NCBI GenBank assembly: GCA_964526285.1
Contig: CAZGIW010000002.1
Location: 54,061-118,060 of the forward strand
Reading direction: 5' to 3'
Length of the DNA: 64,000 nt
Source of the DNA: CAYMAZ01 sp964526285
GTDB taxonomy: Bacteria; Bacteroidota; Bacteroidia; Bacteroidales; DTU049
A model generated the notes under the pieces. That model did no database searches. It had not been told where the DNA came from and was given only the letters and a program-made list of their open reading frames with translations. Shown in pieces: positions 1 to 8,777 of the stretch; position 1 is the first letter of the stretch; each line of letters opens with the position of its first letter. The translations under genes and the position numbers were made by a program.

Positions 1-208
1 ACCATCCCTCAGGAATCAATCCGTCAAAAAATGGAAAAAGTCGGTTTTCTTTATATGGCATTTCTGTTACTGGCAGTGTGAAACTTATGAAATTTTTAGG
101 ATATTCCGTAACGTATTTTTCGTCATATTGAAAAATGAATTCTCCTTCATTTGTCTCAGTAATGATGCCAGCAAATTGATTTTTATAAAAAACTTTTCCT
201 TGTCTCAT
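1..208 (-). CDS. HipA N-terminal domain protein (HipS-like), truncated by window edge
   Basis: The reading frame begins MRQGKVFYKNQFAGIITE and contains the SFTLPV and LFPFFDGLIPEG signatures of the HipA N-terminal subdomain (Couple_hipA). About 69 codons are visible before the frame leaves the window. Its ATG overlaps the TGA of the upstream hipB-like gene by four bases (ATGA), so the two are co-transcribed and probably translationally coupled. In Bacteroidota this N-terminal domain is often a separate protein of about 110 residues, followed by a separate kinase gene, as in the three-gene HipBST systems. Whether that holds here cannot be seen. The alternative is an ordinary one-piece HipA kinase toxin. 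Confidence 0.8.
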   Translation of the reverse strand, partial: MRQGKVFYKNQFAGIITETNEGEFIFQYDEKYVTEYPKNFISFTLPVTEMPYKENRLFPFFDGLIPEGW

Positions 209-414
209 ATAATTAATTCTTTACTTCTGACAGGTGCTAACTCATGACCGAACATACTTAAAACAATATTAACTTTGGCCATATTAAGATTGGTTTTGCC
301 CTGTTCTATTTTTCTGATCACTGTGAGAGCAACACCTGCACGATTTGCAAATTCTTCCTGTGTAAGGCTTACTTCTTTTCTGCGTGCTTTAACAAATTCG
401 GATAATTTTATCAT
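205..414 (-). CDS. HipB-like XRE-family antitoxin
   Basis: A 69-residue protein that is nearly all one helix-turn-helix: the segment with LTQEEFANRAGVALTVIRKIEQGK (about residues 17-40) is a textbook XRE fold. The context, a four-base overlap with a HipA N-terminal domain gene, makes it the antitoxin and autorepressor of a type II hip module. HipB-type proteins neutralise the HipA Ser/Thr kinase that phosphorylates glutamyl-tRNA synthetase or another aminoacyl-tRNA synthetase. It ends shortly after the HTH and lacks a long C-terminal tail, which is common for the Bacteroidota form. Substrate and toxicity are not shown by the sequence. Confidence 0.82.
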   Translation of the reverse strand: MIKLSEFVKARRKEVSLTQEEFANRAGVALTVIRKIEQGKTNLNMAKVNIVLSMFGHELAPVRSKELII

Positions 415-442
415 TATATGTTTTTAAATATAAATATTTGCA

Positions 443-450
443 AAATTAAG
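443..450 (-). promoter_or_regulatory. -7 box of the hip operon
   Basis: On the minus strand this reads TAATTTTG, a match to the Bacteroidota -7 element TAnnTTTG, about 30 bases before the hipB ATG. Just upstream, around 455-468, is an AT-rich imperfect inverted repeat (TTA-TACG-TAA) that could be a HipB operator; that part is speculative. Confidence 0.4.
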
Positions 451-575
451 AAATTATACGTAATTAAATATATTTTGATTAAAAAAAACGCTTTTATATT
501 CAATTGCATATCCTTTAGTTGAGAAAAATTGCTACTGTAATGAGAACCCCATGAGGATTGTAAAGCAACATCGGA

Positions 576-2069
576 TTACCATCTTCCTCCTGCACCACCA
601 CCACCTGTGCGGCCTCCTCCCCATGAGCCACCACCGCCTGAACTGCCACTGCCCGAACTACTGCTGCTTCTGGTTTTCATTGGAATTGTATAGGTAGAAT
701 ATGTTTTATTTCCGCAAAATTTACATGTGTATTCTCGTTCACCTGTTCCTGATGATGAATAAGTGGCATGTGTAATTGTTCGGTTCCTTGTTTGTCTCAC
801 TGCTAAGGTGCCACAGGAATTGCATTTTGTATATGAACGGGACCCCGGGAAGGGGACTTCTACAGTATGCATGTTTAAACATTGAAAAATACGGTGGTCA
901 ACACTTTTGATCTTTTTTTCAAAAAGTTTGCTTTTACTTAGAATATTGCTGTATAAACTATTATCTTTTGAAGGCATTGCATGTGTTTTGCATATGGGAC
1001 AGATAACAGCAGAATTTTTTAGTGATTTCAACTGAAATCTGTATCCAATTGCGTATAATAAAAATGGAAACGGAAAAAATATTGCCCTTGCTGCAAGTGC
1101 ACCGTTGGATTTTTTCAGAGTAAAGTATTTTCCAATATTGTCATTTGTGATTTTATTTACATTGCTGTTTATTCTAAGTTGAATAATTGAAGATAACCCA
1201 AGAAGAAATGCATAAAGTCCTATAAATGAATTTTTTGCAGGATTGGAGAAAAAATCATCAAAATACATTGACATGGCAGGAACTATGGCTGAAAGCATAT
1301 ATATGCTCGCAAATTTCAGTGTTCTGTCTCCGCCCCAAACATCTACTTTTTTTGCCTCATCAGGAATAATTCTGGAGTGACTCTTGTCAACAACTTCTGT
1401 TGAATACAAGCTTGTTTTTTTTGGCGCTTTGTAATTGCTCTTTTTTAAGAAACCGATAAATCCCAAAAGAAAAATAATTCCCCAGATTAACCAAATCCAT
1501 ATTCTCCAGGTATGCCACCATTCTTCGTAAGCAGAATAATACTTAATGAGACTTTCAGCATCTTCGCTGGTTACAATTTCTTCAATTTTTTCTGATACCT
1601 TGATAAGTCCCGTATCATACAATCCTTCCCTGAAATAAGGAACAATGAATCCCTCTCCCAGACTTTTCAGTAAAGCATCTGTCAGTAATCCCTCAAGGCC
1701 ATAACCAGTAATAAACCTCCAGTCACGTGTACCCATTACTATCAGAAGCAAAAGTCCGTTGTCTTTCCCCTTTTCTCCTATTCCCCAGTGTGTAAACAAA
1801 TCAACCCCAAACTTAAAGGCATCCCATTTGTAATCAATGTTCTCCAAAACTACAATGGCATATTGAACACCAGTTTCATTTTCAATACGACGGCAAATAG
1901 TATTCAGGTCATTGATTGATTGATGACTTAAGTAATTGTCAGGGTCAGCAACATAGCCTGCACCTGGCTCTTTCTTTGGGTCTGGAACAGTTTCAGGGGT
2001 CCAGGCAGAGAACAGATGAAAACTAAGAAAACTAAAAAAAAATGAGAAAATCAGTATTTTCTGTTTCAT
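576..2069 (-). CDS. TPM-domain membrane protein (YgcG family)
   Basis: The start is placed at the methionine opening MKQKILIFSFFFSFLSF, a clear signal peptide; an upstream in-frame ATG would put 19 residues before it. After the signal comes a TPM domain (PF04536) of roughly 140 residues with the family's GxDNGLLLLI and GYGLEGLLTD segments. A membrane helix (WIWLIWGIIFLLGFIGFL) follows, then three further hydrophobic stretches. A cysteine-rich region with several CxxC pairs (CPIC, CNSC, CKFC) suggests zinc ribbons. The extreme C terminus is the Ser/Gly-rich tail ending in GGRW that is common in this family. TPM proteins are envelope proteins; photosystem repair and phosphatase activity are known only for plant members, so the role here is unknown. 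Confidence 0.85.
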   Translation of the reverse strand: MKQKILIFSFFFSFLSFHLFSAWTPETVPDPKKEPGAGYVADPDNYLSHQSINDLNTICRRIENETGVQYAIVVLENIDYKWDAFKFGVDLFTHWGIGEKGKDNGLLLLIVMGTRDWRFITGYGLEGLLTDALLKSLGEGFIVPYFREGLYDTGLIKVSEKIEEIVTSEDAESLIKYYSAYEEWWHTWRIWIWLIWGIIFLLGFIGFLKKSNYKAPKKTSLYSTEVVDKSHSRIIPDEAKKVDVWGGDRTLKFASIYMLSAIVPAMSMYFDDFFSNPAKNSFIGLYAFLLGLSSIIQLRINSNVNKITNDNIGKYFTLKKSNGALAARAIFFPFPFLLYAIGYRFQLKSLKNSAVICPICKTHAMPSKDNSLYSNILSKSKLFEKKIKSVDHRIFQCLNMHTVEVPFPGSRSYTKCNSCGTLAVRQTRNRTITHATYSSSGTGEREYTCKFCGNKTYSTYTIPMKTRSSSSSGSGSSGGGGSWGGGRTGGGGAGGRW

Positions 2070-2151
2070 ATTGTCTAAATTTGCCCGTAAAATTATGATA
2101 AATTTGTAATTCATAAAATCATTCATTGAAATAATTATAAAAAAATAAATT

Positions 2152-3606
2152 ATGTCACACGAAATCCTTCAACTTGAACCAACTTCCGTATGGAAGTATT
2201 TTTACGAAATTACCAAAGTACCCCGTCCTTCAAAAAAAGAAGAAAAAATCATTGCATGGCTTGAAAACTTTGCCAAGGAACATAATCTGGAATATCAGAT
2301 TGATAAAACCGGAAATGTCCTGATTAGAAAAAATGCATCTCCCGGTTTTGAAAACAAACCATGGGTATGCCTGCAAAGCCATATGGATATGGTGTGTGAA
2401 AAACACAGTCATGTACAGAAAGATTTTTTAAATGATCCCATTGATGTCATCATTGATGGAGAATGGGTAAAGGCAGACGGAACAACTCTTGGAGCTGATG
2501 ATGGTATAGGAATGGCTGTGCAGCTTGCTATTTTGGCTGATCCCTCTTTGCAGCACGGACACATTGAATGTTTGTTTACTGTGGATGAAGAAACCGGATT
2601 GACTGGTGCGTTTGGAGTGGAAGCAGGTTTTATGAAAAGCAATATTCTTCTCAATCTTGACTCAGAAGATGATGGCGAGTTCTTCATCGGATGTGCCGGT
2701 GGAAAAGATACAGTTGGCAGACTCAATATGGAAACCAATCCAGTGCCTGAAGGATATAAGTTTATTCAAGTAAACATTGCAGGTCTCAAAGGCGGACATT
2801 CAGGTGATGATATCGAAAAAGGTCTCGGAAACGCCAACAAAATTCTTTGCCGTTTTTTATGGCAACATCAAAATGAATTTCAAATGCGCATTGCACATAT
2901 TGATGGCGGAAATCTGAGAAATGCCATCCCACGGGAAGCATATGCTGTCATTGGCGTTCCTGCAGAAAAAATTGAAAAACTGAAAGAATTGCTACAAGAA
3001 TTTGATCATGTGCTGAAAAATGAACTCTTCGTCACTGATCCGGGGGTAAATGTCACAGTAAAAGATGCTGATAATGCAATTTCAGTGTTCTCAATGCCTC
3101 TGCAAAAAACATTATTGAATCTCATATATGCACTGCCTCATGGAGTTGTTGCCTGGGCACAGGACATTAAAGGTTTTGTTGAAACTTCCACAAACCTTGC
3201 TTCTATAAAAATTGAAGGAGATAAAATTGTAATCACAACAAGTCAGAGAAGTTCTGTTGATTCTGCCAAAACAAATGTTTGCAATAAAGTGGCTTCTGTT
3301 TTTCAACTGGCTGGTGCTGAGTATGAACATTCTGACGGATATCCCGGCTGGACTCCCAATCCCAACAGCAAAGTGCTGAAATTTGCAAAGGGAGCATGGG
3401 AAAAACTGTTTGGTGAAGAACCAGTTGTCAGAGCAATTCATGCAGGCCTTGAATGTGGTTTGTTCAGCGAAAAATACCCCGGAATGGATATGATTTCATA
3501 TGGTCCAACTCTCAGAGGTGTGCACAGCCCCGACGAAAGACTGCTAATTCCTACAGTGAAAAAATTCTGGGACTTCACCTTGGAGGTGCTGAAGAATATT
3601 GAATAA
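2152..3606 (+). CDS. pepD: aminoacyl-histidine dipeptidase (peptidase M20, PepD)
   Basis: Cytosolic dinuclear-zinc dipeptidase that cleaves Xaa-His and other dipeptides. All M20C landmarks are visible: the metal-ligand motif QSHMDMV (His77), GADDGIG (Asp116/117), the catalytic and bridging glutamates in VDEETGL (Glu146/147), HSGDDI in the lid domain, and HAGLECGLF near the end. Length (484 residues) is typical for PepD. It is divergent from the TPM gene with 82 bases between starts and is apparently a single-gene unit. The start gives the expected N terminus of the family with no extension. Confidence 0.93.
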   Translation: MSHEILQLEPTSVWKYFYEITKVPRPSKKEEKIIAWLENFAKEHNLEYQIDKTGNVLIRKNASPGFENKPWVCLQSHMDMVCEKHSHVQKDFLNDPIDVIIDGEWVKADGTTLGADDGIGMAVQLAILADPSLQHGHIECLFTVDEETGLTGAFGVEAGFMKSNILLNLDSEDDGEFFIGCAGGKDTVGRLNMETNPVPEGYKFIQVNIAGLKGGHSGDDIEKGLGNANKILCRFLWQHQNEFQMRIAHIDGGNLRNAIPREAYAVIGVPAEKIEKLKELLQEFDHVLKNELFVTDPGVNVTVKDADNAISVFSMPLQKTLLNLIYALPHGVVAWAQDIKGFVETSTNLASIKIEGDKIVITTSQRSSVDSAKTNVCNKVASVFQLAGAEYEHSDGYPGWTPNPNSKVLKFAKGAWEKLFGEEPVVRAIHAGLECGLFSEKYPGMDMISYGPTLRGVHSPDERLLIPTVKKFWDFTLEVLKNIE

Positions 3607-3630
3607 ATAGTAACTTATTGTTTTTTAATC

Positions 3631-3713
3631 GCCACAGAATCACAAAAACACTAAATAACACAAAATAAAGCACATAACTTCTGTGAAATTCTGTGTTTTT
3701 GTGCTTTAGTGGC
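3631..3713. repeat. GCCAC...GTGGC intergenic palindrome
   Basis: Imperfect palindrome between pepD and the LuxC-like gene. The left arm has GCCAC, then CACAAAAACAC; the right arm carries the complements GTGTTTTTGTG and GTGGC with similar spacing. The same GCCAC/GTGGC outer arms enclose elements A and B. The rest of the 3607-3850 gap shows nothing recognisable. Confidence 0.5.
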
Positions 3714-3850
3714 AAAAAAATGAAACTGACCCTCCTCTTAAATACTAATCCCCATTATCACTAGTGTTGATGGAAGTTTCAAACTTTAGTTTTTTACTTT
3801 TAGAGGACAATAGGTAAAAATATATTCAGGTTGAATGTTTTTTAGAAAAT

Positions 3851-4900
3851 ATGGAAATAAAACAAAGAATACACGCTTTTTTCCTCCTCGGAAAAAAATT
3901 AAGAGAATTAATTGCTGAACTGGAAGCCAACCCCAATTGTGAACTGGCAAAAACCATGATTCAGGCTGAAACCCAAAACCAGTGGTTTACTGCAGAGCAT
4001 GTCAAATATGCACTTAGTTCGGTTTCTTCAATGCTGGATGAAAAAAAACTCATTGAATTCGGACAAAAATATCTTTTAGATTCTGATCATATTAATCCCA
4101 AAACAGTTGCAATTATAATGGCAGGAAATATCCCGCTGGTGGGATTTCAGGATTTTGTCCATGTTTTGCTATCAGGAAACAAAGCTTTGTGCAAACTTTC
4201 GTCTGATGATGCTGTTTTGCTGCCTTTTGTTGCTCAGTTGCTCATTGAAGCCAATCCCGAATTTGAGAAATATATTGAATTTGCAACCGGAAAAATTGAA
4301 GGTTTTGATGCAGTCATTGCCACCGGAAGCAACAATACTTCAAGATATTTTGAATATTATTTTTCTAAATACCCTCATATAATCCGTAAAAACAGAAACA
4401 GTGTTGCTGTTCTTTCAGGAAACGAAACTGCTGAACAGCTGGAAAGATTGGCCGATGATGTGTTTTTGTATTTTGGGTTTGGTTGCAGAAATGTTTCGGC
4501 TTTGGTTGTTCCTGAAGATTATGACTTTGAAATGCTGATACATGTGTTTCAGAAATACTCACATTTTGGCAATCATCATAAATATATGAATAACTATGAC
4601 TACTACAGAGCAATATTTATGGTGAATTCAACTCCATTTATTGATGGTGGTTTTTTTATGCTGATGAATTCTGATACAATTCATTCATTTCCTGGAATTA
4701 TACATTATCATGTATATAAGGATATTAGCGAAGTCAGAGATTTAGTTAATGATAGAAGAGAAGATATTCAGTGTATTGTTGGGGATTCTTCAGAGATTGA
4801 GAATGTGATTCCTTTCGGCAGTGCACAGCAACCCCTTTTGGATGATTTTGCTGATGGAGTAAATACAATGAATTTTCTTTCAGAATTATCATGTAAATAG
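3851..4900 (+). CDS. acyl-CoA reductase, LuxC family
   Basis: A 349-residue member of the LuxC family (PF05893) related to aldehyde dehydrogenases, predicted to reduce an acyl-CoA or acyl-enzyme to an aldehyde with NAD(P)H. The catalytic cysteine is in FGFGCRNVSAL (Cys212), and AGNIPLVGFQDF (about residues 91-102) matches the cofactor-binding core. Stand-alone LuxC homologues of this length occur widely in Bacteroidota without luciferase genes, and none is present here. The natural substrate is therefore unknown; the gene is sometimes placed with lipid or aryl-polyene-type biosynthesis. It stands alone, followed by repeat element A. Confidence 0.85.
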   Translation: MEIKQRIHAFFLLGKKLRELIAELEANPNCELAKTMIQAETQNQWFTAEHVKYALSSVSSMLDEKKLIEFGQKYLLDSDHINPKTVAIIMAGNIPLVGFQDFVHVLLSGNKALCKLSSDDAVLLPFVAQLLIEANPEFEKYIEFATGKIEGFDAVIATGSNNTSRYFEYYFSKYPHIIRKNRNSVAVLSGNETAEQLERLADDVFLYFGFGCRNVSALVVPEDYDFEMLIHVFQKYSHFGNHHKYMNNYDYYRAIFMVNSTPFIDGGFFMLMNSDTIHSFPGIIHYHVYKDISEVRDLVNDRREDIQCIVGDSSEIENVIPFGSAQQPLLDDFADGVNTMNFLSELSCK

Positions 4901-4943
4901 TCAGGTTTATTTGTTTTTAAACTTCTCAGTACAGTCTTTTATA

Positions 4944-5383
4944 AGCCACCAATACACGAATTTTCACGAACAATTGCGTTGGTTCTGCAAAAGCCATTAC
5001 ACAATTTCAAATACTGAGAACTTGAAAGCAAGCTTTCGTTCTCAGTATTTGAAGCTGTGTAAAAGCAAATATGAATGCTCATATTTGCTTTTTTAACAAT
5101 GGCTTTTGCAGAAAGAAAGTTTTTGCGAATCACAATTGACATTTGTTTTATAAATTTTTTGTGTTTGAAAAAAATTTCAGCAATACAAAAGGCTGTGTTT
5201 GTTTTGTTGAAATTGCGACGAGAAGGATTCTCAGGAGCAATTGCAACAGAGCAAACCAAAATCAACAACGTTGATTTTGATGCAAGGCAAAAGCCTTTTG
5301 TATTGCATAGCACTTAATATTCGTCACATCGTGATAAATGGAAATCTGTGAATTTTTCCATAGGAATCCCGATGGGAGTGGCT
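4944..5383 (+). repeat. Structured intergenic element A (three-way-junction module plus long hairpin)
   Basis: Non-coding element between AGCCAC (4944-4949) and GTGGCT (5378-5383). Module 1: a perfect 16-bp inverted repeat TTCTGCAAAAGCCATT at 4983-4998 and 5098-5113 encloses two hairpins. One pairs 4999-5029 with 5032-5060; the other pairs 5061-5074 with 5079-5092 (14 bp, loop ATGC). Module 2: a perfect 15-bp inverted repeat at 5180-5194 and 5292-5306 (GCAATACAAAAGGCT) encloses an imperfect 20-bp stem ending in GAGAA/TTCTC, and the hairpin AAAATCAAC/GTTGATTTT (5258-5278). A second copy in opposite orientation is at 41988-42530. Small open frames inside follow from the palindromes and are not called. 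The remainder of 4901-5481 (up to the TonB-C gene) holds only AT-rich DNA. Confidence 0.8.
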
Positions 5384-5481
5384 AAAAAACTGCGATATTA
5401 TTTTTGTGTCACATAGTGATAAATTGCTGGGCAGTTACGTTTTTTTAAAAAAACTTCGTACTTTTACAAAAAATTTTTCCA

Positions 5482-5883
5482 ATGAAAAAAATTACCCTAT
5501 TCATCAGTGTTCTTTATATTGCAATTGCAATAATCCCCTCATTTTCAGTTGCACAGAGTTCAGGCGGTGATGAGATTTTTGTTATTGTTGAAGATATGCC
5601 GCAATATCCTGGAGGCAACAATGCTTTGTCAGCATTTATTTCTCAAAATCTCAAATATCCTGAAAATGCCAGAAAAAACAAAGTTGAAGGCACTGTATAT
5701 GCTCAGTTTGTTGTTGAAAAAGATGGTTCTGTTTCTAATATTAGGATTTTGCAAAGTCTTCATCCTGAGTGTGATGCAGAGGTTTTGAGAGTGTTGGCAC
5801 TGATGCCAAAATGGACACCCGGAAAACAAAGAGGGAAACCAGTTAGAGTACAGTTTAACCTGCCTGTTTCTTTTAAATTGTAG
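5482..5883 (+). CDS. TonB C-terminal domain protein, exported
   Basis: The 133-residue product has a signal peptide (MKKITLFISVLYIAIAIIPS, cleavage near SVAQ) followed directly by one TonB_C domain (PF03544). Diagnostic segments are MPQYPGGNNALSAFI, YPENARKNKVEGTVYAQFVV, and MPKWTPGKQRGKPVRVQFNLP. It lacks the membrane anchor and proline-rich spanner of a true TonB, so it is a periplasmic TonB-C domain protein. Such proteins are abundant in Bacteroidota and their role is mostly unproven. It precedes the DUF/MORN gene by 12 bases and is probably co-transcribed with it. Confidence 0.85.
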   Translation: MKKITLFISVLYIAIAIIPSFSVAQSSGGDEIFVIVEDMPQYPGGNNALSAFISQNLKYPENARKNKVEGTVYAQFVVEKDGSVSNIRILQSLHPECDAEVLRVLALMPKWTPGKQRGKPVRVQFNLPVSFKL

Positions 5884-5895
5884 TTATATAACTTT

Positions 5896-8001
5896 ATGGT
5901 TCAAAAAAAAATACTTATTCCCGCTGGAATTGTGCTGGGAATTGTAATTATTTTCATTCTTTTTTTAGTTTTGAGAAAGGACAATAGCTCAGATATGGTT
6001 CCTTTACTCAAAGCTGTTCCTGAGAATGCAGCATTTGTTATCCAAATCAGTGATATTGTGAAGCTGAGTAATGAACTTGCAGATAATCAGGCATTTGGTC
6101 AGTGGAAAAATATTGAGGAATATGATACGTTGATATATCATTTTCAACGAATAGTTCAGACCTTGAAGAATAATGATGAAGCTGCTGAAATGATTCAAAA
6201 TGCAGTGATGCTCATTAGTTTTGTGTACATTGATGATTTAAAAGATGTGTCATTTATTTTGGGTTTTTCCGAAAATAATTCATTTAAAAAAATTGCAGGT
6301 ATTTTTCAGTCACTGAAGAAAGAACTGGAAATTGATGTAATAAATGAACGCAAAGGACAACATCGTATTGAATTGGTTCGTTTTGAAAAAGATACAGTGC
6401 ATGTGGGCTATATTAATAATGTCATGGTTTTTTCACATAGCATTCAGTCTGTTGAACAATCAATAGGACAACTTCAAACTGAAGAAACACAGCCCTGGGA
6501 AAGTTTTTCATCTCATACCTCATCTGACGATATGTTGTTTTCTCTGTTCTGTAGAAATGGCTCCCTGAAGGAATATCTCAACCGGTACTTTCTTGAGAAT
6601 TCAATGTTTCCAATGGAGTTAATTCCAGACTCAGGAAGCATTGATGTGGTTTTAACTGAGAAAAATCAAGATGAAATAAGTTTAGTATTTAACGGTACTT
6701 TTTCACGTATGTTTGTTGAACAGGGTCATTATTCAGCCGATTACTCAATATGGTTTCATGCATTGCAGGGAAAAGCTCTGGCTGTGACAGGATATGTGGA
6801 TGAGTTTGAAATTCATGAAAAAATTTCAGGTTTGTTTTCCGATAATTATATTGAATTTGTTTTTCGTCCGCTTGAAACTGAAACTTCTCCTGTTTCATTG
6901 CTTGTGTTTCACATCACGGATACTGCTGCATTTATTCAGAACTTACAGTATTTTTCACGCCCCCTAAGTGAAGCTCAGGTAAAAAATCATAGTTTCAGTA
7001 ATTGTGATACAGTAGGGGTGTTGCGTGAAGCGACAATGATTACCCATAACCCTTTTATGTATTCAATTCTTAGAGAAAACACATATTTTGCCCTGATTCG
7101 GCAATATTTGATTGTGTCGCCATACTTAGGCACTATTGAAAGAAGTGTGGATGATTTTGTTGAATATAACAAGCAGGAAAATTTGCAATCACAAAACTTT
7201 CATAGTAGCATGTATTTGGATTTTGCTTCTTACTATCCTTACCTTCTTGTTTCAACTGGTTCAGAATATGAAAGTTTTTTCAGTGAAATGTATGCTGTGC
7301 TCGCTTCATACAGACATCTCCAATTTAATCTTATATCCAAAGGAAGTATTTCAAAATTTGAAGTAATTCTGCGTATTGATCCAAAAGGACAATTTTCATT
7401 CCTTGAGGAAAATGCTGACTTTTTTCTTGGCAGAATGTTGAGAAGAAATCTGGAAATTGAGGAATCTCTTCTTGTATTGCCCAATGAGGCTAAGATGAAT
7501 GAAGATAGTCCAATGTTGAATGTATATTATCCTGATAGTGTTTTGCATTATACCGGACATTTTTCTGATGGGAAACCTGATGGAACCTGGAGGTTCTATT
7601 ATCCCAATGCTTCAATGCAGGCGACCATTGAATATAAAAACGGAAAAGCTGACGGAAGAGCCGTTTTTTATCGCTCAAATCCCGATGGTAAAATGCTGGT
7701 AACCTGCACATACAGAGGTAATACATTGCATGGACAGTATATTGAATTTCACAAAAACGGAAAACCGGCTTTGTCGGTCAATTTTGTCAACGGAGTCATG
7801 AAAGGAAATCTAAGGTTGTATTATGCCACAGGAACCATCATGGCTGAAACGGTTGTTGATAATAACGAAAGGATTCAGGATTATTCTTTATACACAATCA
7901 CCGGTGATTTTATCGAGCCCGATAATTTCAGCGCTTCCGGCTTTATTCTCAACAACTATATTGCGTTCATCGCTGCTCAAAACTCCATGCTGGGCAAATA
8001 A
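5896..8001 (+). CDS. Membrane-anchored protein with C-terminal MORN_2 repeats
   Basis: A 701-residue protein with an N-terminal membrane anchor (IPAGIVLGIVIIFILFLVL). A large region of about 500 residues follows that resembles the DUF3352-type extracytoplasmic fold (VPENAAFVIQI near the start); I recognise this only weakly. From about residue 545 there are four MORN_2/YwqK-type repeats, with motifs such as GHFSDGKPDGTWRFYYP, YKNGKADGRAVFY, and FHKNGKPALSVNFVNG. It follows the TonB-C gene by 12 bases. Its last 37 codons and stop overlap, antisense, the 3' end of the pseudouridine synthase gene. Function unknown; the repeats suggest an envelope-associated binding role. Confidence 0.75.
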   Translation: MVQKKILIPAGIVLGIVIIFILFLVLRKDNSSDMVPLLKAVPENAAFVIQISDIVKLSNELADNQAFGQWKNIEEYDTLIYHFQRIVQTLKNNDEAAEMIQNAVMLISFVYIDDLKDVSFILGFSENNSFKKIAGIFQSLKKELEIDVINERKGQHRIELVRFEKDTVHVGYINNVMVFSHSIQSVEQSIGQLQTEETQPWESFSSHTSSDDMLFSLFCRNGSLKEYLNRYFLENSMFPMELIPDSGSIDVVLTEKNQDEISLVFNGTFSRMFVEQGHYSADYSIWFHALQGKALAVTGYVDEFEIHEKISGLFSDNYIEFVFRPLETETSPVSLLVFHITDTAAFIQNLQYFSRPLSEAQVKNHSFSNCDTVGVLREATMITHNPFMYSILRENTYFALIRQYLIVSPYLGTIERSVDDFVEYNKQENLQSQNFHSSMYLDFASYYPYLLVSTGSEYESFFSEMYAVLASYRHLQFNLISKGSISKFEVILRIDPKGQFSFLEENADFFLGRMLRRNLEIEESLLVLPNEAKMNEDSPMLNVYYPDSVLHYTGHFSDGKPDGTWRFYYPNASMQATIEYKNGKADGRAVFYRSNPDGKMLVTCTYRGNTLHGQYIEFHKNGKPALSVNFVNGVMKGNLRLYYATGTIMAETVVDNNERIQDYSLYTITGDFIEPDNFSASGFILNNYIAFIAAQNSMLGK

Positions 8002-8670
8002 GTTCCATAGGGTATCTCCATCAGGAGGATTTGCAACGAAACGAAAACACTCTTTCTTAACAGGATGAACAAATGCAAGCCCATGTGCATGCAAATGAAT
8101 AGACCCGTTTTTGTTGCTCCGGGATGCTCCGTATTTTAAATCACCTTTTATGGGACAGCCAATATGTGACAACTGCGCACGTATCTGATGATGTCTTCCG
8201 GTGATGAGCTCAACTTCAATTAATGAATATCGTTCAGTCTTGCCCATAATCTGATAGTTCAAAATAGCTTCTTTTGAATGTGGTGTTTCAGACTCAACAA
8301 TATACGATTTGTTTTGTTTTTCGTTTTTCTTTAAGAAATGTTTTAAAGTCCCTGAATGATTAGCAGGTTCAGATTCACAAACAGCCCAATAGGTTTTCTT
8401 TACCACTGATTCTCTGAAGATTGCATTCATTCTCTCAAGTGCCTTTGATGTTTTTGCAAATACAACAATTCCACTGCAAGGTCTGTCAAGTCTGTGTGTT
8501 AATCCCATAAACACATTGCCCGGTTTATTCTCGGATTCTCTGATATACTCTCTTAAATGCTCAAGCAGAGGCAAATCACCAGTCTTGTCGCCTTGAACAA
8601 GCTGTCCGGGCAACTTATTCACAACCAGCAAGTGATTGTCCTCAAAAATAATCTGATTTTTAATATCCAA
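7888..8670 (-). CDS. RluA-family pseudouridine synthase
   Basis: A 260-residue RNA pseudouridine synthase without an S4 domain. The catalytic aspartate lies in THRLDRPCSGIVVFAKT (Asp62), and the family motifs GRHHQIRAQLSHIG and HLHAHGLAFVHP are intact. The conserved fold ends near residue 225 (LWNLF). The remaining 35 residues are an unrelated tail read antisense through the end of the MORN_2 gene, a 114-base convergent overlap, so the original stop has probably been lost. The target uridine in rRNA or tRNA cannot be told from the sequence. A 107-base gap to panB contains only TATTTTC/TATCTTC simple repeats. Confidence 0.9.
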   Translation of the reverse strand: MDIKNQIIFEDNHLLVVNKLPGQLVQGDKTGDLPLLEHLREYIRESENKPGNVFMGLTHRLDRPCSGIVVFAKTSKALERMNAIFRESVVKKTYWAVCESEPANHSGTLKHFLKKNEKQNKSYIVESETPHSKEAILNYQIMGKTERYSLIEVELITGRHHQIRAQLSHIGCPIKGDLKYGASRSNKNGSIHLHAHGLAFVHPVKKECFRFVANPPDGDTLWNLFAQHGVLSSDERNIVVENKAGSAEIIGLDKITGDCV

Positions 8671-8777
8671 TATTTTCTATTTTTTTACACTGAGTAAGCG
8701 AAGCGCATCGAAGTGCTATCTTCTATTTTCTATTTTCTATCTTCTATCTTATGGATTGTCAGCACATTACAATAAAC

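Noticed and set aside
3851..4900. Bioluminescence (lux) operon
   Set aside because: Only the LuxC-like reductase is present; no luxA, luxB, luxD or luxE in the neighbourhood.
4983..5113. Integron attC site or transposon end
   Set aside because: No integrase, no cassette genes and no attC core sites; the stem is a perfect 16-bp repeat with two inner hairpins, unlike attC.
4911..5317. Frames of 61, 80 and 124 codons inside element A
   Set aside because: They result from the palindromic structure; no ribosome-binding context, and the matching frames are not kept in element B.
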